64,000 nucleotides of DNA from Flavobacteriales bacterium UBA2306. GTDB taxonomy: Bacteria > Bacteroidota > Bacteroidia > Flavobacteriales > Weeksellaceae. The position numbers and the translations under genes are program-made. The notes under the pieces were generated by a model. That model worked only from the letters and a program-made list of their open reading frames with translations. It had not been told where the DNA came from and did not search any database. Below, one piece after another: positions 25,865-35,009 of this stretch; position 1 is the stretch's first letter, and each line of letters begins with the position of its first letter. The DNA lies in contig DDVS01000001.1 in NCBI GenBank assembly GCA_002345565.1, positions 304,712 to 368,711 on the forward strand, read 5' to 3'.

Positions 25865-28288
25865 ATGGAATCAAAAATGTTTACCAAATTATTGGTTTTT
25901 GGTGCGATGAACACCGCGGCCTTTATGTTTTCACAAAGTACTGTAAAAGACACAGTATCAAGAGATAAAACAATTGATGAAGTGGTAATTACAGGGAACT
26001 CTAATCCTAAAGCATCCATCAAGACCAGTACGTCTATCTCTACATTGAAAATGAAAGATATAGAAAATGCAGCTCCGAGAACTACCGCAGAGATTTTCCG
26101 TACCATTCCGGGAATCCGTTCAGAATCTTCTGGAGGGGAAGGTAACTCCAATATTACGGTGAGAGGGGTTCCTGTTTCAGCCGGTGGCTCCAGATATTTG
26201 CTGATTCAGGAAGATGGTCTTCCGGTAATGCAGTTTGGTGATATTGCTTTCGGAACTCAAGACCAGTTTACAAGATTTGACTCGTTTGTATCAAGAGTAG
26301 AGGCACTTAGAGGTGGTTCGGCTTCTGTATTTGCGAGCAATTCTCCAGCGGGGATTATCAACTTTATTACCAAGACCGGTGAGAAAGAAGGTGGTAGCAT
26401 TACCCAGCAGATGGGACTCAACTACAAAAATTACAGAACCGATTTCGATTACGGAACCAAAATAGGCGATGATACTTATATGGCAGTAGGAGGTTTCTAC
26501 AGGATAGGGGACGGACCAAGAAAAACAGGATTCAATTCCAACAACGGCGGACAGTTCAGACTTTCTTTCCTTAAAAAATTTGAAAAAGGAAGCTTCCGTG
26601 TGTATGCCAAATTACTGGACGATAGAACTGCAGCGTATATGCCGATGCCTGTTGGTGTTACAGGTACGGATGCTGACCCGAAATGGTCTTCACTGCCTAA
26701 CTACAACATCCTTACAGGGGCTTTGCAAACCATCAACCTGCAGCACGACAGAACTTTGGGTAATGACGGTAATATTTTTAATACTGATGTTTCAGACGGG
26801 ATGCATTCCTTGTCAAAAGTAATTGGTGCTGAATTCAATTATAACCTTGGCGAAGGCTGGAAATTGGAAGAAAAAATCAGGTATGCTGCCAATGGCGGAC
26901 AGTTTGTAGCACCTTTTCCGGCAAGCGTGAGCAAAGGTAGCGACTTCTTCAATACGGCTAATTTTGCCAATTTCGGAAGCGCAGTCTATGCAGGAACCAA
27001 CACGCCGGTTGATATGAATGCGAATTATATGAAAATCGCTCTTTTCAACGTTAAGCTGAACAACTTCAATAATTTTGTGAATGACTTTAACATCAGCAAA
27101 AAATGGGATGTTGTGAAACTCAATGCCGGGTTGTACAAATCTTCCCAGAATATCAACATGTCCTGGATGTGGAATAACTATCTGCAAGAAGTCAGCGACC
27201 ACAATGCGCGTCTGGTAGATGTTAAAGATGCATCAGGTGCGTACATTACCGACAACGGTTTACTTAACTACGGAATGAAAGACTGGGGCAACCTGAAAAG
27301 AGACTACAATACCAAATACGAGATCACCGCTCCGCACGCTCAGGTGGAAATCAATGCAACAGACAAATTAACCATCGATGCAGGCGCAAGATATGACATC
27401 GGAAAAGTATCAGGCTATTTCTCCGGAGCTACAGTCACTTACACAAGCCTTGATATGAATGGAAACGGTGTGATTGACATTCCTGAACAGATGGTTGGCT
27501 CCAATGATAATATTAATGTTCCCGTAAATTATAGATATGGAATTTTCGGATATTCAGTGGGTGCAAACTATGCTTTGAGCAACAAAAATGCTGTTTTTGC
27601 AAGAGTAAGCCAGGGCGGAAGTGCATCTGCGGACAGAATTCTGTTCTCTGGTTATAATTATACCGATAATGATGACCCCGCTTTGGATGCCGTTAAAGTA
27701 AACAAAGTGAATCAGGTAGAAGCTGGTTACAAGCTGAGAGGCTCAGGCTATTTCCTTAATACCACTTTGTTCTATGCGGGAACCAAGGAAGCCAACTACG
27801 AAGCAACCACACAGAAAAAGACCGAAAACAAATACCAGTCTTTCGGAGTAGAATTGGACGGTTATTACAAAATCACCCAGGGATTAGACTTGAAGGCTGG
27901 TCTTACTTACACCCACGCAGAAATCAAAAATGCCATAGACCCTAATATCATCGGAAATATGCCGAGAAGAACGCCGAAATTGATGTATTCAGTGAATCCT
28001 AACTTCAATGCGGACAAGTTTAATGTAGGATTTTACCTGATTGGTGCTACCAAAGCGTTCACCCAGGATAACAACAAATTGTTAATGCCGGGTTACGCTA
28101 TCGTAAATCCATATGTTTCTTATCAGGTGCTCAAAAACCTTTCCGTAAGTTTGAATGCTAATAATGTATTCAATACCATTGCAGTGACAGAGGCAGAAGA
28201 AGGTTCCATTGTCGGCGGAAACGGAATCGTAAGGGCAAGAACCCTTCCGGGAGCCAGCTACAGCGTGAGTGTGAAATTTGATCTGTAG
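25865..28288 (+). CDS. TonB-dependent outer-membrane receptor (no SusD partner)
   Basis: The 807-residue protein has a signal peptide (FMFSQ, about residue 24), a TonB-box-like region before DEVVITGN, a plug domain (TTAEIFRTIPGIRSESSGGEGNSNITVRGVP, VEALRGGSASVFASNSPAGIINFITK) and a 22-strand-type barrel ending in the aromatic strand YSVSVKFDL. It lacks the carboxypeptidase-like extension of SusC proteins, and no SusD gene follows. Together with LacI, a cytoplasmic glycosidase and an MFS transporter, it probably imports an oligosaccharide across the outer membrane. Confidence 0.9.
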   Translation: MESKMFTKLLVFGAMNTAAFMFSQSTVKDTVSRDKTIDEVVITGNSNPKASIKTSTSISTLKMKDIENAAPRTTAEIFRTIPGIRSESSGGEGNSNITVRGVPVSAGGSRYLLIQEDGLPVMQFGDIAFGTQDQFTRFDSFVSRVEALRGGSASVFASNSPAGIINFITKTGEKEGGSITQQMGLNYKNYRTDFDYGTKIGDDTYMAVGGFYRIGDGPRKTGFNSNNGGQFRLSFLKKFEKGSFRVYAKLLDDRTAAYMPMPVGVTGTDADPKWSSLPNYNILTGALQTINLQHDRTLGNDGNIFNTDVSDGMHSLSKVIGAEFNYNLGEGWKLEEKIRYAANGGQFVAPFPASVSKGSDFFNTANFANFGSAVYAGTNTPVDMNANYMKIALFNVKLNNFNNFVNDFNISKKWDVVKLNAGLYKSSQNINMSWMWNNYLQEVSDHNARLVDVKDASGAYITDNGLLNYGMKDWGNLKRDYNTKYEITAPHAQVEINATDKLTIDAGARYDIGKVSGYFSGATVTYTSLDMNGNGVIDIPEQMVGSNDNINVPVNYRYGIFGYSVGANYALSNKNAVFARVSQGGSASADRILFSGYNYTDNDDPALDAVKVNKVNQVEAGYKLRGSGYFLNTTLFYAGTKEANYEATTQKKTENKYQSFGVELDGYYKITQGLDLKAGLTYTHAEIKNAIDPNIIGNMPRRTPKLMYSVNPNFNADKFNVGFYLIGATKAFTQDNNKLLMPGYAIVNPYVSYQVLKNLSVSLNANNVFNTIAVTEAEEGSIVGGNGIVRARTLPGASYSVSVKFDL

Positions 28289-28455
28289 ATAATTGATGAC
28301 AGGGCAGAATATGATATTTTCAAAAATATTTTATTCTGCTTCTACTCAACTTAGTGTTATTTATATGAATTTATTTTGAATCGATAAGGTAATACAGAAA
28401 ACATTTAAGCCAAATTATGATAGATTTTGGCTTCATATAAAATTAAAAATTAGAT

Positions 28456-29583
28456 ATGTTTAAACAAGAAGCGATAGATATCATCAGGAAGGCGATTACA
28501 GAAGAAGGGATTTTGGCATCAGCGCAGCAAAGGGACAATTATGCGAGAGTCTGGGCAAGAGATTCTATGATGACAGGTTATGTCGGCATTTTGATCAATG
28601 ACGAAGATATTCTTGCAGGCTTGGAAAAATCCATTCTTACACTTGCCAAACATCAGGCAGATAACGGGCAGATTCCGTCCAATGTCGCGAACGGAAAAGC
28701 GAGCTATGGAACGCACGTCGGCAGGAATGACGCAACAACCTGGTGGATTGCTGTTACCTGTGAATATTTGAAAATCTACCAAAAAGAAGAACTAAAACAA
28801 CAGTTGGAAGACAAAATTTTCAAAGCATTGTCTTGTCTTAAAACCTGGGAATACAATCAGAGGGGTTTGTTATACAGTCCGCTTGGAGGAAACTGGGCAG
28901 ACGAATATGTAACTTCCGGATACACTTTGTATGACAACGTTTTACGATATTGGGCGGTAAAAAATGCAGCAGGATTATATCAAAATGAGGAACTGAAAAA
29001 TCAGGCTACGACTATTAAAACCTTAATTAAGGACAACTTTTATAAAACCGAATCCGATTCTCCAAAATACCACGAAACAGCCTATTCCAAAACCGAATCC
29101 AAGCCTTATCTATGGGCATCATTGAATGCTAATGGTTATGACACCCGTTTTGATATGGCAGGAAATGCTTTGGCAATTCTCCTGGATTTTGATTTGGATT
29201 TTGAAGCTTTTACAGGATTTTTGGAAGAGCTTCATACAGAATTCGGACACTGGATGCTTCCCGTATTCTATCCCGTGATTTATCCCGGCGATTACGATTG
29301 GAAACTCCTGGAAAACAATTACAGTTTTAGCTTCAAAAACGAACCACACCATTTTCACAACGGTGGTTCGTGGCCGATATTTTTAGGATGGCTTTGCTTG
29401 GGGCTCAAAAGAAAAGGAATCGCCACAATTCCCGAAAAAATACGTTCCCAGTATGAGGCATTGATGCAGGAGAAAGGAGAACATTTCCGGGAATATTATT
29501 CCACCGACAAGCTTTTGCCGTTAGGAACCGAGCAATTGTGCTTTTCGGCTTCAGGATATCTGATGATGACCCTGGAAAAATAG
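28456..29583 (+). CDS. Cytoplasmic (alpha/alpha)6-barrel glycosidase-like enzyme
   Basis: The 375-residue protein has no signal peptide. It is rich in Trp and His, with conserved acidic segments: YARVWARDSMMTGYVGI, GTHVGRNDATTWWIAV, SPLGGNWADEYVTSGYTLYDN, and HHFHNGGSWPIFLGWL. These resemble (alpha/alpha)6-barrel glycosidases of the GH100 invertase / GH15 / debranching-enzyme type; I cannot assign the family firmly. It lies 167 bp after the TonB receptor and 24 bp before the P-loop kinase gene. A cytoplasmic enzyme splitting a disaccharide imported intact by the MFS transporter fits well. Sucrose is one candidate, unproven. Confidence 0.75.
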   Translation: MFKQEAIDIIRKAITEEGILASAQQRDNYARVWARDSMMTGYVGILINDEDILAGLEKSILTLAKHQADNGQIPSNVANGKASYGTHVGRNDATTWWIAVTCEYLKIYQKEELKQQLEDKIFKALSCLKTWEYNQRGLLYSPLGGNWADEYVTSGYTLYDNVLRYWAVKNAAGLYQNEELKNQATTIKTLIKDNFYKTESDSPKYHETAYSKTESKPYLWASLNANGYDTRFDMAGNALAILLDFDLDFEAFTGFLEELHTEFGHWMLPVFYPVIYPGDYDWKLLENNYSFSFKNEPHHFHNGGSWPIFLGWLCLGLKRKGIATIPEKIRSQYEALMQEKGEHFREYYSTDKLLPLGTEQLCFSASGYLMMTLEK

Positions 29584-29607
29584 ATTAATACATTAAGAAA
29601 GAATAAA

Positions 29608-30252
29608 ATGATTGGAGATATAATAGAACTTAAAGAAAATCATCTGGCAATAGGTAAAGAAATTTTTGAAGTATTGAATGCGAAATTGCCATTGAAAAGT
29701 AATCACAAACTCACCATAGGAATTGCAGGAGAAAGTGGCAGCGGTAAATCGGTGACCGCTTTTGCACTTCAAAAGATCTTGAACGAAAATAACATCAAAA
29801 TTATGGTGTGGCAGATGGATGATTATTTTAATCTTCCACCACAGAGCAATCACGAAAATCGCCTGAAATCCATACAAAATGTAGGAATACAGGAAGTCGA
29901 TTTGGCAAAGCTTTCCCAAAATATTTCCGAGTTTAAAAATGGGAAAATAGTAATAGAAAAACCTCTGGTACACTACAAGGAGAACAGAATTGCAAATGAA
30001 AAGATAGATGCAGCAGATTACAAAGTTCTTATCGTAGAAGGAACGTACATTCTGGAGATTGATGATTTTGATTTTAAAATTTTCATCGACAGAAATTACA
30101 AAGATACCTATGAAAACAGGATGAGCAGAAACCGCGATGAAAAGAGTGACTTTGTAGAACAGGTGTTGGAAATAGAACATCAGATTATTAAACAATTCAA
30201 AGCAAAAGCAGACCTTGTTCTTGGAAAGAATTACGAGCTCTTGCCGAAATAA
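29608..30252 (+). CDS. Uridine-kinase-like P-loop kinase
   Basis: The 214-residue protein has a Walker A motif (GIAGESGSGKSVTA, near residues 33-46), MDDYFNLPPQSN in the acceptor-binding region, VLIVEGTYILEI (Walker-B-like), and a lid helix IDRNYKDTYENRMSRNRDEKS. These are features of the uridine kinase / phosphoribulokinase fold. It sits between the glycosidase and MFS genes of a LacI-controlled sugar operon, so its acceptor may be a sugar released by the glycosidase rather than a nucleoside. That is inference; a housekeeping udk would normally lie elsewhere. Confidence 0.75.
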   Translation: MIGDIIELKENHLAIGKEIFEVLNAKLPLKSNHKLTIGIAGESGSGKSVTAFALQKILNENNIKIMVWQMDDYFNLPPQSNHENRLKSIQNVGIQEVDLAKLSQNISEFKNGKIVIEKPLVHYKENRIANEKIDAADYKVLIVEGTYILEIDDFDFKIFIDRNYKDTYENRMSRNRDEKSDFVEQVLEIEHQIIKQFKAKADLVLGKNYELLPK

Positions 30253-30306
30253 ATGATGTATTTAATAGTGCTTTACCTTGTTGATTCTCACAAAGAAAAA
30301 TAAATT

Positions 30307-31719
30307 ATGACAACAAAGAAAATAATTCCGCATCTCAGTTTTTGGCAAATCTGGAATATGAATGTCGGCTTTTTCGGAATACAATACAGTTTTGGATTGC
30401 AGCAGACCGCGGTGAACCCAATATATACTTTTCTCGGAGCACACGCAGAGCAGCTTCCAATTCTAAATCTTGCCGGTCCTATTACAGGATTGCTGATTCA
30501 GCCATTAATTGGTGCCATCAGCGATAAAACCTGGAGTCCTAAATGGGGGCGCAGAAAACCGTTTTTTCTTTTGGGAGCCATTTTTTGCAGTATCACTTTA
30601 TTTTTGTTTCCTTTCAGTTCCGCTATTTGGATGGCAGTAGGATTACTTTGGATTCTGGATGCCGCCAATAATACGGCGATGGAACCTTACCGTGCTTTCA
30701 TTGCAGACAAACTTCCGCATGAACAGCAGACTTTCGGATTTCAGATGCAGAGCTTGTTTGTTGGAGCCGGGATTACACTTGCTAACCTGTCTTTGTTCAT
30801 TTTCCAGAAGTATCTTGGCGGCAATGCTTCCGGCGGTGGTATTCCTGTTTGGGTCTATTATTCTTTTTTCCTGGGGTCTTTCTGTTCTATTGCATCAGTG
30901 GTATGGTCGGTTTACAAAACACCTGAGATTCCTCCATCTGATGAAGAGCTTGAAGAACTCAGAAAATCAAAGGAAGAAAGCCACTTTTTTACACCATTTA
31001 TCGAAATCTTTTCTGCAATACGCGATATGCCGAAATTACTTTGGCAGCTGGCTTTGGTATATATGTTCCAGTGGTATGCGTTGTTCTGTTACTGGCAGTT
31101 CATCACGCCAATGCTCAAGTGGTCGCTTTACGGAATTTCTGAAAACGATGAGCAAAAGGCAGGCAAAATCATTTCACTGGCGAAGAGCGGAGTTTCTGTA
31201 GCAGAAAAAGATGTATCCTGGGCAAAAAACGTGCTTCACATAGTGGAAGTTGCTGTTGGACAAACCGGACTAATGAATGGCTCCTACAATATCGTAACGA
31301 TGATTTCGGCCTTATTACTGGTGCCTTTTGCCAAAAAATTTACTTCCAAAAACACCTATATTTTCTGTCTTTGTATCACGGGATTTGGTATAATGACATT
31401 GCCATTCATCAAGAATGAGTATCTCATTCTACTTCCGATGGTCGCATTGGGAATAGGCTGGGCATCCATCATGGGACTGCCTTATTCGATGGTTTCTCCA
31501 TCTATTCCATCGAAGAAGAGAGGAGTTTATATGGGCGTCATCAATATGATGATTGTAATACCGATGCTGTTACAGACTGTTTCTTTCGGATTCATTTACA
31601 AAAACTTTTTGGATGAAAATCCATCATACGTCATTGTTTTGACGGGCGTTTTGTTTCTGTGTGCAGGCGTGTTCGTACTGCGTATGAAGCCTAATAATAG
31701 ACCTGATTCTTACGATTAA
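30307..31719 (+). CDS. MFS sugar transporter, SLC45/sucrose-transporter-like
   Basis: The 470-residue protein has about 12 membrane segments. The first loop region LNLAGPITGLLIQPLIGAISDKT, the GRRKPFFLLGA motif and NNTAMEPYRAFIADKLP resemble the plant SUC / animal SLC45 / GPH-type sugar:proton symporters. A soluble central loop lies near residues 190-215 (PEIPPSDEELEELRKSKEE). It is the last gene of the LacI locus, 54 bp after the kinase gene, and would carry the sugar from periplasm to cytoplasm. Sucrose, maltose or a related disaccharide is likely. Confidence 0.85.
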   Translation: MTTKKIIPHLSFWQIWNMNVGFFGIQYSFGLQQTAVNPIYTFLGAHAEQLPILNLAGPITGLLIQPLIGAISDKTWSPKWGRRKPFFLLGAIFCSITLFLFPFSSAIWMAVGLLWILDAANNTAMEPYRAFIADKLPHEQQTFGFQMQSLFVGAGITLANLSLFIFQKYLGGNASGGGIPVWVYYSFFLGSFCSIASVVWSVYKTPEIPPSDEELEELRKSKEESHFFTPFIEIFSAIRDMPKLLWQLALVYMFQWYALFCYWQFITPMLKWSLYGISENDEQKAGKIISLAKSGVSVAEKDVSWAKNVLHIVEVAVGQTGLMNGSYNIVTMISALLLVPFAKKFTSKNTYIFCLCITGFGIMTLPFIKNEYLILLPMVALGIGWASIMGLPYSMVSPSIPSKKRGVYMGVINMMIVIPMLLQTVSFGFIYKNFLDENPSYVIVLTGVLFLCAGVFVLRMKPNNRPDSYD

Positions 31720-31946
31720 ACATAGTATTTAAACAGTACATATTTTAAATATCTGTTTGATCACTTTGTTAGCAGCTGTATTATTCATCAGAATTAATTA
31801 GAGCAATATTCTTTTCATTCAGTCTTTTTGCAGCCAGTTTTTAAGTTGTATCCGGTCAATATTCGGAGCAGGAAGAGGTGTTTCGTGGCCGATTGAAAAT
31901 ACATTCAATGGTAAGAACGGAATTACTACAACCTCTGTGAATGGCT
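31720..31946. other. Intergenic region with a possible gene remnant
   Basis: On the minus strand downstream of dnaE an open frame without a start codon (about 31821-31955) encodes a plausible protein tail containing EVVVIPFLPLNVFSIGHE and DRIQLKNWLQKD. It could be the C-terminus of a lost or frameshifted gene. No family is recognised. Confidence 0.25.
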
Positions 31947-34900
31947 TTAATTCAGTTTCCGTCTTGGCAATCCTATCTCGTGTTCCTGAGGATAAGGTTT
32001 CCTGAAGGTCATACTTACATCTTCCCGGATATTGTTATAAGCTTCGTAGGCTTTGTCTTTATCCAAAGTGTATCGAGGGTCAGGAATAAAGGGCATTTTT
32101 GCCATTTTTAATATCGTAAGGGTTGGAAAATGAAAATCGACTTCTACCGTTCCTAATAGGAGATAACATCCACCACCCTGAAAAGGATATTGAGTTAGAT
32201 TGTCAGGGAAATGCGCTGTATCAAAATATTCTCCTTCCGCATCAATCCATGTTCCGAAAAACATCGTCCCTCTTTTGGTGGGTACGTGCTTTCGGGAGAT
32301 CAGGTAGGCCAGCATTTTGACTTGTTTCTTATGATATTTCGTCAGATCCTTTGCCATCACAGTTCCTCTGTATTTGGTTTGTAATAAGTCGAATGGACTC
32401 ACCGAAACCGGGAATCCCAAAATCTCAATTTCGTCAAAAGCATCTTCCAAAGGATGTCTTTGTACTTTTGGGAGGGTATATTCTTTTTGTGGCTCTTCTA
32501 GTAATGTCAAATGCTTAAAACTCGGTCTGTTTCCTGCTAATAGAAACCTTGCTTCAATTAACAATTCGTGCTTTTGCTTTCCTGTAAACCGGAAGGCACC
32601 TATGAATATCAAGGTCTGTAAGGTCTCGATACCAATGGGGATTCTCTTGACAAAGTTTTCCAAGGAGGTATAATCACCGTTATTTTTTCGTTCTTCAGGA
32701 ATTGAAACTGCGATTTTACTCTCAAGCTTTTCAATATGCATCAGCCCTAAATAAACAGCCTCTTGGTAAACGGTAGTCTGGTATTCACTTAAATTAACAC
32801 AGGGATTTAAAATGGTTGCACCTGACATTTTCGCTTCGTGGACATATACCTCGGTCCTGTAAAAACCGCCGCCATTATTGATCGCCGAAACCATAAACTC
32901 GATAGGATAATAAACTTTCAGGTAGAGACTTTGGTAGCTTTCTACGGCATAGGATGCAGAATGAGCTTTGCAAAAAGAATAGCCTGCAAAGGATTCTATC
33001 TGGCGATAAACCTCTTTGGAAAGCTGCTCCGGATGACCTAGGGATTTACAGGATTCAAAGAAATGATCTTTGACTTTCTGCAGGGCAGAGAGCGAACGTC
33101 CTTTGCCGCTCATCGCCCTGCGTAATACATCGCCGTCAGCAGGGGATAAGCCTCCGAAGTGAAGAGCGATTTTGATAACATCCTCTTGATAAACCATAAT
33201 ACCATAGGTCTCTCCCAGTTCTTTTTCAAAAACCGGGTGGAAATATTCAAATTGATCAGGATTATTATGGCGGAAAATATATTCTTTCATCATTCCGCTT
33301 TGTGCTACGCCCGGGCGTATGATGGATGATGCCGCTACCAATACTTTATAATTGTTGCATTTCAATCTTCGGAGCAGTCCCCGCATTGCCGGACTTTCAA
33401 TATAGAAACAACCGATTGTTTTTCCCCTGCTCAAAAATTCATTGCATCTCTCTTCGTCTTTTGACAAGCTCACATCCCGGATATTGACTTTTATACCTCG
33501 TTTTTCTTCGATGAGTTTCACTGTATCGTTGATTGTACCCAAGCCTCGCTGGGAGAGAATATCAAATTTTTCCAAACCGATTTCTTCGGCCACGTGCATA
33601 TCGAACTGTACGATCGGAAATCCTTTCGGCGGCATTTCCAATGCGGAGTAATTGGTGATGGGTTCTTCAGAGATTAAAATTCCGCAGGAGTGCATACTTC
33701 TCTGGTTTGGAAATTTCTCTAAAAGCTTTCCATATTTGTGAACCATTGCCGACACCGAATTAATATCGTGCTGATCAATGGATTTGGTGGCGAGTTCATC
33801 CAGTTCCTCTTTTGGCAAACCAAATGCTTTTCCTACCTCGCGAAAAATCGATTTATATTTAAACTCAACGTTTGTGCCACAAAATGCTACGTGGTCTTTT
33901 CCGTATTTATCGAAGATATATTGCAAAATCGTATCTCTGTTTTGCCAGCTCCAGTCGATATCGAAATCCGGCGGTGTTTTGCGGTTCAGATTAAGGAAGC
34001 GCTCGAAATACAGATCGAGCTCCAGCGGACAGATGTCCGTAATGCCAAGACAGTAGGCAACGATACTATTGGCACCACTTCCACGACCGACGTGCATAAA
34101 CCCCATCCGGTTGCTGTACTGGATGATGTCCCAGGTGATTAAAAAGTAAGCGCAGAAGTTCAGTTGGTCAATGACACCCAATTCCTTGTTCATCCGTTCT
34201 TTAGCCTTTCCGTCATCATCAGGATATCTCTTTTTAAACCCTTTATTGGCAAGATCCGTTAAAAGTTTTATGTCACAGTCTTTACTATCTGTAAAGTTCT
34301 TTTTATTTTTAGGGGTCTTGTAGTCAAAATGGAAATGACATTGTTCCAGTAATTGTTTGGTATTTTCAATGATCTGTGGATAATGCCGGTATTTTTCTAG
34401 AAGCTCATCCTTTGAGATCAGCTTCTCGTTTTGGTCACATATATCATTTTCTTCAAGTTTAGTGACCAGCGTATTCCGCTCGATGGCACGCAGGATCTTG
34501 TGCAGTTTATATTCTCTCTTTGTTGTAAAAGTCACTGGTTGTAAAATGACCATTCTGGGCAAATACTTTCTCAGGGTAGAATTCATCAACAAATTGATTT
34601 CTTCGGGACGTATGCCGATGTATTCGTTTCGGTTCAATTTATTCGGATAATTGCTCAGAGGATATATGATAAATACCTCTGACAGACAGGGATGATGTAA
34701 TGGCAGATCCTTTCCTTCACAATTATGCCGTGTCAAAAGCCTGTTGATCTCGCCAATCCCTGATTGATTTTTTGCCAGACAGATGTAATGCTGCCTATTA
34801 TCGTCCCTTATATCCACACCAACTACCGGTTTGATGTTGTTTTTCTCACATAACCTGTGAAAGTCATATATGCCGGAAATACAATTGATGTCGGTCAGGG

Positions 34901-35000
34901 CAGCCACACCGATTCCCAGTTCAACAAACTGCTGAACCAATTCTTTAACGGAAATGGTACCATATCGAAGACTGTGAAAAGAATGACAATTGAGAAACAT
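31947..35000 (-). CDS. DnaE-type DNA polymerase III alpha subunit of an SOS-type cassette
   Basis: The 1017-residue protein has the DnaE order: PHP domain (about 1-200), polymerase core with HVGRGSGANSIVAYCLGIT and the metal-binding PPDFDIDWSW (about 300-345), then the fingers, the helix-hairpin-helix region, and a C-terminal OB fold (about 880-960). The PHP metal site is degenerate: the usual HxH start reads NCHS, and TDH reads TDI. Length is shorter than the replicative DnaE (about 1150). It follows dinB by 9 bp, which fits an ImuC/DnaE2-like translesion role rather than replication. The replicative dnaE should be elsewhere in the genome. Confidence 0.88.
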   Translation of the reverse strand: MFLNCHSFHSLRYGTISVKELVQQFVELGIGVAALTDINCISGIYDFHRLCEKNNIKPVVGVDIRDDNRQHYICLAKNQSGIGEINRLLTRHNCEGKDLPLHHPCLSEVFIIYPLSNYPNKLNRNEYIGIRPEEINLLMNSTLRKYLPRMVILQPVTFTTKREYKLHKILRAIERNTLVTKLEENDICDQNEKLISKDELLEKYRHYPQIIENTKQLLEQCHFHFDYKTPKNKKNFTDSKDCDIKLLTDLANKGFKKRYPDDDGKAKERMNKELGVIDQLNFCAYFLITWDIIQYSNRMGFMHVGRGSGANSIVAYCLGITDICPLELDLYFERFLNLNRKTPPDFDIDWSWQNRDTILQYIFDKYGKDHVAFCGTNVEFKYKSIFREVGKAFGLPKEELDELATKSIDQHDINSVSAMVHKYGKLLEKFPNQRSMHSCGILISEEPITNYSALEMPPKGFPIVQFDMHVAEEIGLEKFDILSQRGLGTINDTVKLIEEKRGIKVNIRDVSLSKDEERCNEFLSRGKTIGCFYIESPAMRGLLRRLKCNNYKVLVAASSIIRPGVAQSGMMKEYIFRHNNPDQFEYFHPVFEKELGETYGIMVYQEDVIKIALHFGGLSPADGDVLRRAMSGKGRSLSALQKVKDHFFESCKSLGHPEQLSKEVYRQIESFAGYSFCKAHSASYAVESYQSLYLKVYYPIEFMVSAINNGGGFYRTEVYVHEAKMSGATILNPCVNLSEYQTTVYQEAVYLGLMHIEKLESKIAVSIPEERKNNGDYTSLENFVKRIPIGIETLQTLIFIGAFRFTGKQKHELLIEARFLLAGNRPSFKHLTLLEEPQKEYTLPKVQRHPLEDAFDEIEILGFPVSVSPFDLLQTKYRGTVMAKDLTKYHKKQVKMLAYLISRKHVPTKRGTMFFGTWIDAEGEYFDTAHFPDNLTQYPFQGGGCYLLLGTVEVDFHFPTLTILKMAKMPFIPDPRYTLDKDKAYEAYNNIREDVSMTFRKPYPQEHEIGLPRRKLN

Positions 35001-35009
35001 AATAAATTA

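Noticed and set aside
25865..28288. SusC/SusD pair
   Set aside because: The receptor lacks the SusC N-terminal extension and no SusD-like lipoprotein gene follows.
29593..30195. Long open frame (200 codons) on the minus strand over the P-loop kinase gene
   Set aside because: It is the antisense shadow of a gene with clear Walker A and lid motifs; the translated protein is Phe/Ile-rich without any domain.
33738..34142. Open frame of 134 codons on the plus strand inside dnaE
   Set aside because: It lies opposite the polymerase active-site region, which is strongly conserved on the other strand.
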